A stretch of 64,000 nt of DNA from Aporrectodea caliginosa (GCA_020284085.1 JACEVL010000410.1:620001-684000); one strand, 5' to 3'. Shown: positions 43,700-56,118, counted from the first letter of the stretch. Notes: generated by a model from the sequence alone, not told the origin. Translations and numbers: made by a program.

Positions 43700-43885
43700 T
43701 TTGGGCTGCGGCGCTACACGGTCACGTGGAGGGAGAGAGGAGCAGGGGAAGGCAACGGAAGACCTGGATGGACAACATCTAAGAAGACCTACAGAAGACG
43801 GTACAGACATAACGAAGATCGGCAGCATAGTACGGAATAGAGAACACTGGAGAGGCTTCGTAAGGGCCTCATCGTCGGGAAACTG
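43700..43885 (+). pseudogene. LINE ORF2 C-terminal fragment
   Basis: Broken frames read GERSRGRQRKTWMDNI and then DITKIGSIVRNREHWRGFVRASSS, the same terminal block as at 39370-39530 and typical of LINE ORF2 ends. A stop and a frameshift separate the two parts. Confidence 0.5.
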
Positions 43886-44164
43886 ATGGAAGAGAAATAA
43901 GATTTGGGTTGCAGCTCAAATACTACATTAATTCCCCAATTAGGCAAGAATTCTTTAGGTAAGGATATGTAGCACTGAAGCCTCAATTACACGTCACCTA
44001 CCATGTTTCGAAATACGAAGTTAATGTATTAATATAAATTATACACCTGATTTATGTCAGATTATTCGTTGGCGTTTACAAAAAGACTCAATTTGTTTGA
44101 CTTTCATTAACTAATTGCCGATTGAATGAAACCTTTAATTGTATTTTACGTGAAATATACTCAC

Positions 44165-44987
44165 CCGATGGCTGCAGGAGGAATGGTCTTCATGCTGTCA
44201 CCTCTCCTAAACGGAATTGCTTGTGCAAAGGGATTCAATTCCTCTTCTGAGTAGTAACTTTCAACCAAATCACTCGACGTCGCTGTTTGGTCTTCCTGTT
44301 CCTGTTTCATTGAAGAAAGATCTTCCTGTCTCTCATCTACTGCATCAGGATATTTCCTTTCAGTCACGCTCAGTTGAACTAACAGTTCATCGTTTGCTTG
44401 ATTTGTCTGCAATGGTGAGTTCTTCATCATTTCTTCCTCTTTCGGTTCAGTTGTCTTTCTGCTTGTGAATGCTTCTTCTTCTCTTATGCTGTGTTCCGTG
44501 TCATCTAATGTCACTAATTGTAACGCCATGTTGTTTTTGCAGGGTTGAATTGTTTGCAATGGTGAGTTCTTTATAACTTCTTCTTCTTTCGATTCAGTTG
44601 TTTTTCTGCTCGTGAATGCTTCTTCTTCTCTTATGCTGTGTTCCGTGTCATCTAATGTCACTAATTGTAACGCCATGTTGTTTTTGCAGCCTTGCATTGC
44701 TAGACCGAATTCCTTGAATTCTGCACAATCTCTCCTATAGCATATAATATTATCTCCGTTATATTCCATATCCTCGGCCTTTCTCAAATTAGACCCTGCA
44801 ACACGATTCTGAAGCTCCTTATTTTCACCTGGCTTATTCCGTTGCACACGTTCTTCTTCTTTCTTCTTCCAGACTCTCATAATTTCCTTCTCCCTTCGGA
44901 TCTTTAAAATATGCTCGAGTTCCTTTCTCTCAATAAATTTCATCTCACTGGGACTAAAGTTCTGAATTGCGCGCAATACGTTTTCAT
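44165..44987 (-). CDS. host exon, charged coiled-coil protein (partial)
   Basis: Open from a good acceptor (TTTATAATTTCAG, exon begins at 44987, phase 1) to a strong donor (GTGAGTA directly after 44165), so it is an internal exon of about 274 codons. The product starts DENVLRAIQNFSPSEMKF. A Lys/Glu/Arg-rich probable coiled coil follows (ELEHILKIRREKEIMRVWKKK). The C-terminal half has a duplicated 49-residue block beginning CKNNMALQLVTLDDTEHS. I do not recognise a family. Neighbouring exons are not identified: downstream ones should lie below 44165 on this strand and upstream ones above 44987. The function is unknown. Confidence 0.6.
44403..44696 (-). repeat. 147-bp in-frame tandem duplication within the exon
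   Basis: Two units start near 44403 and 44550, with a period of 147 bp (49 codons) and only scattered differences. The length keeps the reading frame open, so it extends the protein by one repeat. Confidence 0.75.
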
Positions 44988-45054
44988 CTGAAATTATAAA
45001 CACAAATGAAACATCTTGACTCACGCTAAACACATTCGCGACAAAAATATTGAG

Positions 45055-45135
45055 GCGTATTAAGGAGTGCGCGGTGGTTTTATCAGTTAGCGTGCTTAAC
45101 TGAAAACCCAATGGTCGGGAGTTGAAGTCCTTGCC
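45055..45135 (+). mobile_element. tRNA-like SINE head
   Basis: GTGCGCGGTGGTTTTATCAG resembles the box A heads at 26490 and 41970, and GTCGGGAGTTGAAGTCC downstream resembles box B. It lies just upstream, on the opposite strand, of the coiled-coil exon, inside its presumed intron. Confidence 0.45.
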
Positions 45136-46394
45136 AGTACAGATTATTTCTTACGAGACTTCAACTTGCGCCTCCAGACAACTCAGCTATAGATGATAAC
45201 CGCAAATAGTAAGTGGCAAGATCAGACGGCGAGAGGAATAGAGCAACTTTGAATTAACTTAGCCTACATAGGAGCTTAATGTAACTATCTCAGAAACCTA
45301 AAACGTGCGACCTAAGCAGACTTTCAAAATATTTTTGCTCTTTCTGAGGTAAGAGTATAAATTGTTGTAGAATTTTGTTCCTGTGGAAGGATTCTACACA
45401 TGCGCAAGCATAATAATTGCTTTTAGAGTAGACCTACCTTCATTTGTCGATGCTAATTGCGACATCATGCCTTTTCTCGTCTTAAAAGCAAGCACAGATG
45501 TAAATATAGTCAGCTAATAGCGTCAAAGTTCAATCGTAAGCACATGTTTCTAAGATGACTGCTAAATACAGTCAACATCGGAATTCACTGTTCCGTTCTC
45601 CTACACACAGAGGCAACACACGCACGATTTACCAAAGTGACTATTTGACCAGCTATATATTTTATTAAGTAATCAGTCATCTGACATTACAATATCACAT
45701 AAACTACTGTTGTGAACGTGGTGTAATTACAGGATATTGTTGAATTAGGTTAAGTGAGATAGCTTGCCTGAATAGTCTAGCGGCCGTACAAGAGGAACCA
45801 ACTCTTATAGTAATCATATACTATGCTGATTCTGAATGTCTACCCTTTCATTCTATACACTTAACACTTCTTTCTTCGAATGATATTTCCTTGACCCAAG
45901 CAAAATAATATCGACCAACATTTTCCGTTGCGCGATTAATGCTAAGGTGTTTCTGTGTGCTTTTCGCCCTTCGCATAGTTGGTCTATAGACCAGACCTAT
46001 ACACCTACATAATTATGGACACTGATGTATACGCATGCTTGTGCATGCTTGAGGTTATAGGCGAACTCAATAACCACTTCCCGCCCATGGAGTCCTGGGC
46101 CTGTCTGAAGCCCTTGGCTTGAGCTGCATAAGCAGCGTGAAGAATGAATATTCATCTTGACACCAATTACTGTAGCCTATATGTTGCGTCTCTTCGATGT
46201 GGAGCTAGGATATGAACCCTTAGAAAGGCGCTAGAAAAGCAGCTACTACGGTTGTCTCCTCCAAAGAAGCGGTCAATTTAATTAAATGTATGAATGCATG
46301 TATCAAAGCACATAACATAGCACCTTTTTTTGACCTGAAAAAGGCGCTGCGCACGTAGCCATCCGACTGGTCTAAGCAAATGTAACAGCCTGAA
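45136..46394. other. gene-free stretch, probably intronic
   Basis: Nothing recognisable. Confidence 0.3.
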
Positions 46395-46655
46395 AATGTT
46401 TGCTGTACAGAACCAGTTGGGGATAGTAAAATCCAAGGTTCACTACATAGGATGTGTCTCGTTAGCAAGTCGGCTGGGTGCCACAATTCATCAGAAAACT
46501 TCTTATTTCTGTCACACGCCAGACGGTCTACAAAAACTTCGTAGCCTGTGGAGATCTCGAAGTTCCGCGCTACCTTATGTCTCGTGCACTGGTCAGTCCA
46601 TCTGGAGCCCTCTCCCATTGAAAGTTCATAATTTTTCGATCCAAACAGCTCAATA
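46395..46655 (-). pseudogene. possible BEL/Pao retrotransposon relic
   Basis: A minus-strand frame contains YEVFVDRLACDRN and then ELWHPADLLTRHIL. This resembles the segment between RNase H and integrase of BEL/Pao elements (VANRV...NPADLLTRG). The similarity is short and the rest is decayed, so this is a weak call. Confidence 0.3.
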
Positions 46656-48256
46656 AACATTTTCGGTTTATCTTAATATCGCACAACTTAAAACTGTTAA
46701 AATTAAAACAATGGTAGCTCATATTCGCCGCACGTCGTTCACATTAACTGTCATGCCTCAGAGTCTTTGATAATTACCTTCTCAAAATACTTTATAAACG
46801 CTTGAATCTAAAACAAATGGGCAAGCAGGTCATGCATACATCCCTTAGGCTTAGGCCTTCACTCTGAAGGGCTTAGAAGCAACTGCCTTTCGGTCCCTTC
46901 AAAGCTGTCCAGTAAAGCCGCCAATTGCACAACCGAACAAGTCATCAAATTTACACGATACACAATGAATGACATGTGTTTTGAAAACGCCGTCTATTAA
47001 CACGTGATTAGAACTTTGGTCGCGCCTTTTCTCAAGCGTAATCGTAAAACTCCAGATTTCCAAAGCGCTACTAGGTGAGAGCTACTCTAAAGCCAAGCGC
47101 AGGGCACCAGCTTATTCACGAGCGCTGCGTCGTATCAGAGGGGTTGCTCAGAGATCGATGTCCAGTGGAGGTCTGATTCCGGTTGCCAGAGAGAGGAGGC
47201 AGAGCAACTGCGTGCTAAAGCGGATTTCGTTGAGGACGAGAAAGCTTGGAAGGCGGAGGATCGGATGGATTAGGTAGGAATTGTTGAAGATTAGGGTACC
47301 AGTAGGCTACTTGAAGAGTTGAGACTTCAATTTGGAATAGAAAGCCTGTGGATGATAAGTAGAGAAACATGAGAAAGATGACGGTGGGCGAGTGGCGTAT
47401 GAAAACATGAGCTTAGTAATCATGCATGGTAGTGTCATGTAATATCGGACTCGATCATGTTATTTTCTTAAATTATGGACATCAGAAAACCTTTTAACGG
47501 TGTTGTTAAATTTTCATTGACATAATAGCGCATGTTGAATATAGGCTACATAGATGCAGATTAGAAAGTGGCCTGGAGTAGGCCTATCATTATACTATGC
47601 TCGACATTGTCATCAGTCGACAGACAATTAATTATCTGACTGGCAACATAAGCCGAGGTCGTCGAGGCAGAGGTAGCCTAGAGAGATTTCCCAGAGCACG
47701 ACTGAGCCTATCGGTATACATGTGGTGCTGCTGATAATGAAGCCGCCAGGTCCGGTTTGGTGCGAGATCTTGTCCGTGGTGGAGATGTGTCCGACTCCGC
47801 TCACTTCCGTTGGCAAGACAGTATCTGGCACGACATAATATGCGAGATTATTGTCCGTGTGAAATAATGTCCGGACCATAGCCTGACAGTAAGACGACAT
47901 TTGAAGTATTGTGTTAACGTTTCAAGTATCGTATTAACGTAAAATGAAAATGACTTGCGAGACAATATTTTTTATCAGGGAAGACGAGAAAGAAAAGCAA
48001 AGTAGTTTGAGCAGCTTAATCATTATTGTAACGCAAGATGCTTGTATTTGCAGCGATGACGCGAGTTTTATTTTTTTAGAAACAAATTCCCCATGGGCGA
48101 AACTTTTGTTGTAAGTGTTACATTAGACCTACGTAGCACTTACAATCAGCCTGTCAGCCTGAAGCCAAGAGAGCCAGGTTATGATAAGTAGGCTACCTTG
48201 GATTTCCACAGCCGCCTGCAGGAACTGTGACTTTTGCGCCCCGCAACCATTCAGCC
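46656..48256. other. gene-free stretch
   Basis: No gene is supported. A further partial SINE-like core (GCGTAATCGTAAAACTCC...AGCGCTACT) lies near 47037-47075. Confidence 0.3.
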
Positions 48257-48720
48257 AGCCACTCAATCGTAATCGTAATCGAGCATTTATATAGCGCCAC
48301 TCAAAAACAGAGGCGCTCCCGACCCGGGCCAGTGTCTTCACTGGTAAAGAGAAGTTTTCAGGCGCTGGCGGAACTGGTCAAAGAAATAGAGAAAAGGTCA
48401 GTCCTGAGGGACTGAGGTAACTGGTTCCAGCTATTGGGACCAACAATAACAAAAATAAACTCCTAGACTGGGCCGTAGACGTACGCACCCGCGGGACAAT
48501 CAAGTTACCACAGGCTGAGGACCGAAGGGAGGAACGACTGTGCAGAGAAGATACTTGGGTATAAAAAGCCCTAAGATAGTGAGGAGCAGAGCCACCAAGA
48601 CAGCTTCGTTTCAATCAGCCGACAGCCTCTCTGTGCCAGAACTTCAAACGTCAATCACTCGACCGTTGATGGAGACTACGTCTGCGGTGCCAAAAGGTTT
48701 CGACCGCGGGGAATTTGCTT
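48257..48720 (-). mobile_element. longer SINE-like element with CGATTA tail
   Basis: On the minus strand the 3' end reads GGGAGCGCCTCTG, AGTGGCGCTATATAAATGC and then CGATTACGATTACGATTG. The sequence upstream (to about 48720) is CpG- and GC-richer than the surroundings and probably belongs to the same element, whose 5' limit I could not fix. Confidence 0.45.
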
Positions 48721-49337
48721 CTAAAAATAAAACACGCGTGATCTCATATTTTGATACGTTGGAATAATTATCTTTCCGATTTCATGTCTTTCCCGGACAA
48801 GATCTCGCATTCGTATTAATAGTTTAGCTTGACAGTTGCTGTCTGACGTCATTGGTCACATGAACCAATGACAATATTTTTCGGACACATCTACCCGGAC
48901 AACATCTTGCATCACACCGGCGGAGATAAGTACTTTACTGTTCAGAGAGGCAAATATTTCCGGTATGCATAGAGTCACTTTATTCACGCTGCAGATGAGA
49001 CGGAGGGCAGGTTTTATTGATCAATTAAACTTCACTCCGGTGCCTTCAGAACATGCACGCCCATCATATTCAACCAATCAACCATCCTCTGACTTAATTA
49101 AAGAATGCAGCTCTATGCGTACTGCATAGGCCAATTGCATGTCTGTGATCTCTGTAGAGCGGGTTTTTTCTAACAAAAGGCCTGTTTAATAAAATGAGAA
49201 TATGAGTGTTTCTCGTCATATTTTGATATCTGCTAACATTATTGAAAATATATTATTTGAATAATAGAATTATCTCATAAGTCGAACGCGTTTTAGAAAG
49301 ACAACTGTTTGTGAGAATCTGTCGATGAAAAGTTAGT
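48721..49337. other. gene-free stretch, includes likely 3' UTR
   Basis: The sequence just below 49338 should contain the 3' untranslated region of the propeller exon. No polyadenylation site could be chosen among the AT-rich candidates. Confidence 0.3.
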
Positions 49338-50236
49338 CTAATTTCGACTCAAAATGTAAACATTAACTCCGTCTCCAACATATCCTCCGACGATCAGTTG
49401 TTTCTTTTCTTCGTCGTAACACAATCTCCGTGGCCATCGGATCCACGTTTCTTCTTCTTCGTCTTTTGTTGGACAAAGAATTCGATTCCACTGAAGATCG
49501 GAATCCAAGAGAATCACTCTGTCATTCCATCTGTCAGCCAAAAACACTCGATCGTCTGAATCGAGTGAGAGATAACCAGGATTCTTCAGTTTTTGTGTTT
49601 CATTAAATTTTGAAGAAATAAAACGACGGATGACCATCTGTCCATCTCTGGTCAATTCATATATGCCCCACTTTATTACACTCTCTCTCCCACTTGACCC
49701 ACTCTCTTCCTTCTCCTTTTCCTTCCATTCGCGAATAATGATGAAATTACCGATGAATGTTTCCACTGCATAACGAGGTTTTCCCATGTCTCTTGGTACC
49801 TGAATGGATCGAATAAGTTCTGCGTCTGATCCGTAGATCATCAGCTTGGACGATGAATCATCGACCATCAACAACTGATCAGCACTGGACACTGACAGAG
49901 TACGTGGCTGATAATCTATAGTCAACCATTTGATGATATCGTGTTGGTCATCTGTTGCTCTTGTTACCTTCCAGACGCATTTCTCTTCATATTCAGAGAC
50001 ATAGAGACAATTTTCCTTTTCACTGGATCCAAGGTCAGCGGGAGACTTAATCTTTCTTATTTTGATTTCCTGCTGGAGACGAAATGGATTTTGATCATCA
50101 AAGACACGAATTACATGAGAAGAATTTGATCGACAGAGGACGTAGATTTCACTTTGCAGTTTAGTCACTCCAAACACTTCTTCATTTCCTCGTATTTCGA
50201 TTCTCTGAGAGAAGTTGATGGAAATCGAGCACCGGA
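49338..50236 (-). CDS. terminal exon, NHL-like beta-propeller protein (partial)
   Basis: Begins at an acceptor (TTTTGCTTTTATAG, exon start 50236, phase 1) and runs 299 codons to a TAG/TAA-type stop at 49338. The product shows repeated blade-like units: EVFGVTKLQSEIYVLCRSNS, ENCLYVSEYEEKCVWKV, PRTLSVSSADQLLMVDDSSSKLMIY, PGYLSLDSDDRVFLADRWNDRVILLDSDLQ and PRRLCYDEEKKQLIVGGY. Each has a hydrophobic strand, an aspartate turn and V-W/I-L closing strands, like NHL/SMP-30-type propellers. Such C-terminal propellers follow coiled-coil or death-fold modules in invertebrate receptor and E3 proteins, but the upstream exons here are not identified. The protein is likely cytoplasmic (no signal peptide can be judged from this exon). 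Confidence 0.7.
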
Positions 50237-50905
50237 CTATAAAAGCAAAATAATCATTAATAAGCAAATAATTCACTGTAAATAGCATCTTTCTTTTTTA
50301 TTTATTAATATTTGTACTCTATAATATTATTATATATTATGTGATCACTAATATTTTTTCCCCAATAGTGGTGATATCTGTGTTTGTGTAGACCCTTTTG
50401 TTATTATGGCGATTTTAATTATATAATTATATAATTACAATTAAGGTTCGTCTGGCAAGTGCTTGATTATTCAATGCCTCCGACTCACAACTTAATCCTT
50501 ATTTCAGACTCTTAAACCTGAGGAAGACTCAAGCAGAAGGTTTGGAGCCCAGCCTCGCACAGCGTGTGTTAAAGCACCATGCCTATTACTCTCAACAACC
50601 TAAGACCTTTGTTTGACAATGGAACAGCAAAAGAACTACAAGAAAACAAACGGGCAAAGTGGGCAGAACGACTGGGACATCAAACAAGACATACGAGGTC
50701 GCAACACCTGAAGTCTCAACAATGAGGCGAAATCGACAGCTGATACAACCGACGCAGACGTCACAGAGTCTGGAGGTTGACGCAGACGCCGAATGGCGTA
50801 CTCCTTCCCTGAATCCGGATGAGAACGGAAATCGGGGCTACTCGCTAGAAGGGCAAAGCCGGTTGACATTTCTCATACAACAGCTTGTGATTCCTTTTCC
50901 TAGTA
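50237..50905. other. intron or intergenic sequence
   Basis: A 27-bp word (CTCTTAAACCTGAGGAASACTCAAGC) near 50507 recurs near 51143, so part of this stretch belongs to the repeat complex that follows. No gene is supported. Confidence 0.35.
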
Positions 50906-51739
<834 letters not shown>

Positions 51740-51836
51740 ATTTGTAACGCTCGCAGTCACGCCGAAATGTGAATCTGAGGCGCGGATAGTCAGCCACCAG
51801 GAGAAGAGGCAGTTAGATATCCAATGATTAAAACAT

Positions 51837-52085
51837 CACATGCTGCAGCTTGTGATTTCTGTTCCTATGGTAAACCTACCATGCTGCTACTTGTGATTCC
51901 TGTTCCTATGAAGCATAATATGTTGCAGCTTGTGATTCATGTTTCTATGAGACACCGCATGCTGCACCTTGTGATTCCTGTTCCTGTGATACCTCAGTTG
52001 TTGCAGTTTGTTATTCCTGTTCCTATGATACCTCCCATGCTGCATCTTGTGAATTTCCTTATTTTGATACCTCCCATGCCGCAGC
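51837..52085 (+). repeat. 39-bp minisatellite, open in frame
   Basis: About six units close to 39-41 bp begin ATGCTGCAGCTTGTGATTCC and then CTGTTCCTATGATACC. Because 39 is a multiple of three, the array reads as repeated MLQLVIPVPMIPP. The same units appear on the minus strand at 51180-51250 and 51425-51465 inside the retrotransposon fragments, so the array is probably part of that mobile family rather than a host protein. Confidence 0.7.
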
Positions 52086-52142
52086 CGGCAGGTCCTCCAT
52101 CAGCACCTGAACCAGATCACCCTATGACTGTGCCAACAGCGG

Positions 52143-52143
<1 letters not shown>

Positions 52144-52207
<64 letters not shown>
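52144..52207. repeat. (TCA)n microsatellite
   Basis: A pure ATC/TCA tract following the minisatellite; poly-Ser reading is an artefact. Confidence 0.9.
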
Positions 52208-52847
52208 ATAACCATGGGCTCAGTGCCCGTAGGTGTCCGATGCCTTCTTCACAATGTCTCTCCATTCGACTCTGTTCTGAGCTCGCGTGACAGCGGAATA
52301 CCTTTCTACAAAATCTGGAAGAACATCAAAACCTATCAAGCGAGACTTGTGGAGGCTGCGTTAGCCTTGTTAAATGACTGTTCACTGTATACAGTTGATG
52401 TTCGGTGTATGATTGTGACCTGTTAGATTGTATTTCCAGATTGTATTTCCTGCTAGATTAAACAACAAAAGGAGGATGTTGCGTGATTGGATATTGTTAC
52501 TTCATATAGTATAATATAATTACACTCTCTTGGGTGGCTTTGTCAAGGCCATAATTAGTCTAGCTTCCGGACTTAAGTAGTTGTTCCCTTCTAAAAATAT
52601 ATGTAGGACCTATTTTGTATCTGACAAGTAAGGGGCTTGGAATATTATCTGTAACAGACATTTGTCCAGACTCTCTTTATGGGTCTCTGTTTTCATTTCT
52701 TTTCATTATATTCACATAATTAACGACATCCTCTCGTCTGGTTCAACATCCTGCTGAACTTTTATACCAGTAATCGCATAGTCATTTGATTGATCTAAGT
52801 CGTATATGTTGATTACATGTTTTACGTTTTCTTTATGATGGCTGTAT
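52208..52847. other. gene-free stretch, includes likely 3' UTR of the next gene
   Basis: No coding signal. The lower-coordinate flank of the TRADD_N-like terminal exon should hold its 3' untranslated region. Confidence 0.3.
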
Positions 52848-53209
52848 TCATAAGAACTTGCCAACGGTTTTCTTGAACTGATTCCTGTCCATACTGATCA
52901 CCGTTGAAATAGATGGTTGAATATTTTCAAAGATGACATCTTTCAGCTGATTCGATTCGTACATCTTCTGCATGTTTTCAAGGGCTGCTTGAGAATGACA
53001 CCAGATCCAAACGACCACAATCTGTCTGTCTAGTTGAGAGTTCAGGATTTCTATGCCTTCATCCTTCAGTTGACTGATGAGTACATCGGTTTCATGTGAC
53101 CTTGGTTTGTTTCTGTTTCGCAGGTCCTCGATTGCTTGATTAAGTAACTGTGTTTCCATAGACGTCATACACTTTACACCGCGATTTTGCACTTCGATTT
53201 TTATTACAT
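52848..53209 (-). CDS. terminal exon with TRADD_N-like module (partial gene)
   Basis: Acceptor TTTTTACTTTTAG, exon start 53209, phase 1; stop at 52848. The product is about 120 residues. After a helical ETQLLNQAIEDLRNRN segment it reads VVVWIWCHSQAALENMQKMYESNQLKDVIFENI...STVISMDRNQFKKTVGKFL. The pattern (hydrophobic strand, CxSxxALExLxxxYxSgxL, strand, terminal helix) matches the TRADD N-terminal-like module common in immune multidomain proteins of invertebrate deuterostomes and cnidarians. With the CARD exon at 53552-53839 it joins in phase (1 to 1, forming a GAT codon), implying one gene that ends here. Role by inference: an adaptor or sensor in cell-death or immune signalling, acting through protein-protein contacts. 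Confidence 0.6.
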
Positions 53210-53426
53210 CTAAAAGTAAAAATGTCAAACCACTCAGACGTAATTTTAGCTAACTGCAGTAGAATTAGAAATTAATATTATTGAACTTACGAGTTAATAT
53301 AATTGGAAAACCTAAGTGAACATTTTCATAGCGAGCATTACCGTACTTTCCAAATTAAATTCCGATATTGATCAGTTGTTTATAATGAACCAATTTATAA
53401 TTTCGCAGAAAACGCAATTTATATCA

Positions 53427-53428
<2 letters not shown>

Positions 53429-53462
<34 letters not shown>

Positions 53463-53475
53463 CCTATATATATAT
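53429..53475. repeat. (TA)n repeat in the intron
   Basis: A TA dinucleotide tract within the presumed intron between the CARD and TRADD_N-like exons. Confidence 0.85.
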
Positions 53476-53551
53476 TTCCGCAGTCAGCTAAATACGCTAA
53501 GATAAGGAACATGTTAATCATGAAGCTTTAGATAAAGCTTTGACTCTAAAC

Positions 53552-53839
53552 CTCCTCCGTTATCTATGATCCTTGCCACTGTCTTCTGGTTGGTTTTTCG
53601 AAGACACTTGACGAAATTTGAAAACTTTGCATCGTCGAAATGTTTCACGACGTACAAAATCTCGGCGTTCTTATTTCGGTTTGAACGTTGACGTTGAATG
53701 AAGTAACTTTGCTCTTTCGTTAGGCAGTAGAGAGACAACAGCGAAGCAATAAACTCGTTATTTGGTAGGATATTTTGCAAGAGATAATTTCTGTTGTTTC
53801 TAATGATTACTGATTTTTTCTTGGTTTTTCTATAGAAAT
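53552..53839 (-). CDS. CARD-domain exon (partial gene)
   Basis: Acceptor TTTTTGTCTGTTTAG (exon start 53839, phase 1) and a possible donor GAG|GTTTAG after 53552 (phase 1). The product, about 95 residues, reads as a caspase-recruitment domain: helix 1 IIRNNRNYLLQNIL, helix 2 NEFIASLLSLYCLTKEQ, helix 3 FIQRQRSNRNKNAEILYVV, helix 4 DDAKFSNFVKCLRKTNQ and helix 5 KTVARII. The hydrophobic spacing and the LtxEqxxxI/R segment are typical of CARDs. CARDs bind other CARDs in apoptosome, inflammasome-like and RIG-I-type signalling. The exon is followed in phase by the TRADD_N-like exon. The 5' exon or exons are not identified, and the donor is weak, so the exon end is less certain than the domain. Confidence 0.65.
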
Positions 53840-54354
53840 CTAAACAGACAAAAACAATCACTTTCAATTACGTCACTGCTTTGTTGAATAACTAGGGTTA
53901 CATTATGTGACCATCAAGGCAACACTTTTTTCGAAGTAGGCCTAAATACAAACCTTTCGATTTGGACTTTTGATTAGACAGATGTAATAAAGTTTATTCA
54001 ACTCGAAAATAACATTCATGCGATAAAAGCCGTTCTTTCGTTTTTAGGCGAAAGAAACTTACAAGATTTCTGACTCCTCTAAATACAAAATACGTCCATT
54101 ATCCACTCATTATAACTCCTAAGATCTATCTAGAGTAGGCCTATGCACCTGTTTCTTTACTAAACAATAATTAATTATATGTCTGAATAATCTAGAAAAT
54201 AGTTTACTGCGCCACTCTTACATTGGGCATTCTAATCAGTGGCTGCTGGAACCTATAACTGGGTATCTGCCCTTTGAAAATCTGAAAAATTTAACAACCA
54301 CTGGAATAGGATAAGCATAGTCCGGGACTAAGTGGCAGCAACCGAAAAGGAAGT
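53840..54354. other. gene-free stretch upstream of the CARD exon
   Basis: This should contain the upstream intron. No further exon was recognised. Confidence 0.3.
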
Positions 54355-55790
54355 TGGCGCTGGACACAAAACTTCGCTCATATGCCTGTTTTCCTGTATG
54401 GGGCAGAGGCTTGGACGAGTATCAAGGATCTGTAGACGAAGCTTGATGAGTGCCTGCTTAGTTGTCTCAGGAAGATACTGTCAGTGTTGTTCAGTAATTG
54501 AAATACATGTAATTGAATTACGTAATTCAATTACAAGTTCAGTAATTGTAACTGTAAGTGAATTACATTTTAAGTCAAGTAATTGTAATTGTATTTCAAT
54601 TACAATTTTGCATGTAATTTGTAATTGAATGAAGTGTAAATTACAAATTACTTTCATAAAGTCAGCAAAGATGCCAGCCTGCTGGGTTGACCAGGGCCAC
54701 TCGTTTAATTGAAGAAACTGCTCTGCATTATGATTGCATTGCAACATAATTGACAATATTATTCTATCCTTACACCCCTCTTACAATCTTACAGCACACT
54801 TTCATAGACCCGAAGTGCAAGGGCTGTCCAGCATTATCAGACTATCCATGCAGTCATGCACTCATTCTTAGCTAGCTTACTGCGGCTGCCTACAGATAAC
54901 AGAGCTTCCATCTTCAGCTCCTGTTGAGCATCTGTTCAGCACTGCTGGACAAATTGGCTCACTCACCCAGGCGCAAACAACTAAGTTCTCTAACAGACTA
55001 TCATTTTGAAAAACTTCTACTCCTAACAGACTATCATTTTGAAAACTTCTACTCCTAAAATCAAATAAACTGTAACATGTTCAATGGATCATAATTGTAA
55101 ATCGTATTTCGGATACTTGACAAACTTATAATACAATTGAATGTATAGATTACATTGGCCCATTAGATGGTTTAGTTTAAAAAAATAGAGTAAATTAAAA
55201 ATTATTGCAAAAAATTCTAAATCATTTGCCAATTTTAAAGGAAAAATTGAAAAGTAATTGGTAATTGAATTACAATAAAAATGTAATTGTAATTCAATTA
55301 CTTTCACAATCAAGTAATTGTAATTGTAATTCAATTACATTTACAAACATGTAATTGCAATTATAATTGAATTACATTTGCAATGTAATTGATATAACAC
55401 TGGATACTGTGAATTTGCTATGCAGCGCACGTCACCAGGCGGAAACATACCGGATGCACAACGCCCAGTGTCGGAGATGATCCAAGCAAGGAGGCCCCAG
55501 CTGTTTGGATATACAGTGCGCGCTGTGAAGTTGATCAAGACCATGCAAAGACCTTCCGAGCAATGACTTCTGGCGCTCAATGATATTGAAATAGATCTTT
55601 TGTACTTCCTCCCAATACATGGACAAGAACGGTGTAAGCCGACAGCCGATCTGTGGCCGAGAATTTTGGGATGCACACGACCTGCAGACGAGCCCATGAT
55701 AGAGAGAGCTGGAAAAAATTCGTGGAAACGGCAATGCTCCAGAGAAGAGATGATAATGATGATTATGGAAATGGTGCACATTTTTATATA
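54355..55790 (+). pseudogene. LINE ORF2 relic split by a hAT MITE
   Basis: The left part (54355-54481) reads in broken frames as TKLRSYAC, LYGAEAWTSIKDL and TKLDECLLSCLRKIL, the LYGxExW block near the end of LINE ORF2. The right part (55411-55790) ends with HDRESWKKFVETAMLQR, the last ORF2 block. The two halves are separated precisely by the element at 54482-55402. Both halves are full of stops and shifts. Confidence 0.6.
54474..55410. mobile_element. hAT MITE inside the LINE relic
   Basis: The element is 54482-55402, flanked by GATACTGT on both sides (54474-54481, 55403-55410). The termini are CAGTGTTG and its near-complement TAACACTG. The subterminal zones consist of repeated palindromic GTAATTGAATTAC-like words in both orientations. 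No coding sequence is seen. Confidence 0.85.
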
Positions 55791-56118
55791 ACGACCACAA
55801 TATAATGGTCTCAACCCTGTTCAGTTTCAATTATGTGATCGGGTGAGATCTGGATCTGTTGACAATGACACCAAAATTGACAATAATATTGCAAATTGAT
55901 AGTAATAAAAAAAACACGGTTTCTCTGGCACACTTGAAAACAGTACTGCAATATTATCACACTTGTATCAATTAGGAAGATCTGCACATCTACAAATGAT
56001 TGAACTTTCTATGGCCATGGCCATAATTAAGACCTATAAATATGAGCCTGATAGCCGAAGTACGCCAATTGCGGTCCATCAAAGCAGAATCAAGTTTGAG
56101 AGCTGTCTCTTAGTTAAC
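55791..56118. other. gene-free stretch
   Basis: Nothing recognisable between the LINE relic and the hAT element. Confidence 0.3.

Noticed and set aside
46220..46660. 146-codon minus-strand frame as a host exon
   Set aside because: Parts resemble a BEL/Pao segment and the rest is unrecognisable; a relic is more likely than a gene.
51824..52426. 200-codon frame as a host protein with VIPVPM repeats
   Set aside because: The repeat units also occur on the opposite strand inside retrotransposon fragments and the frame ends in a microsatellite; treated as a minisatellite.
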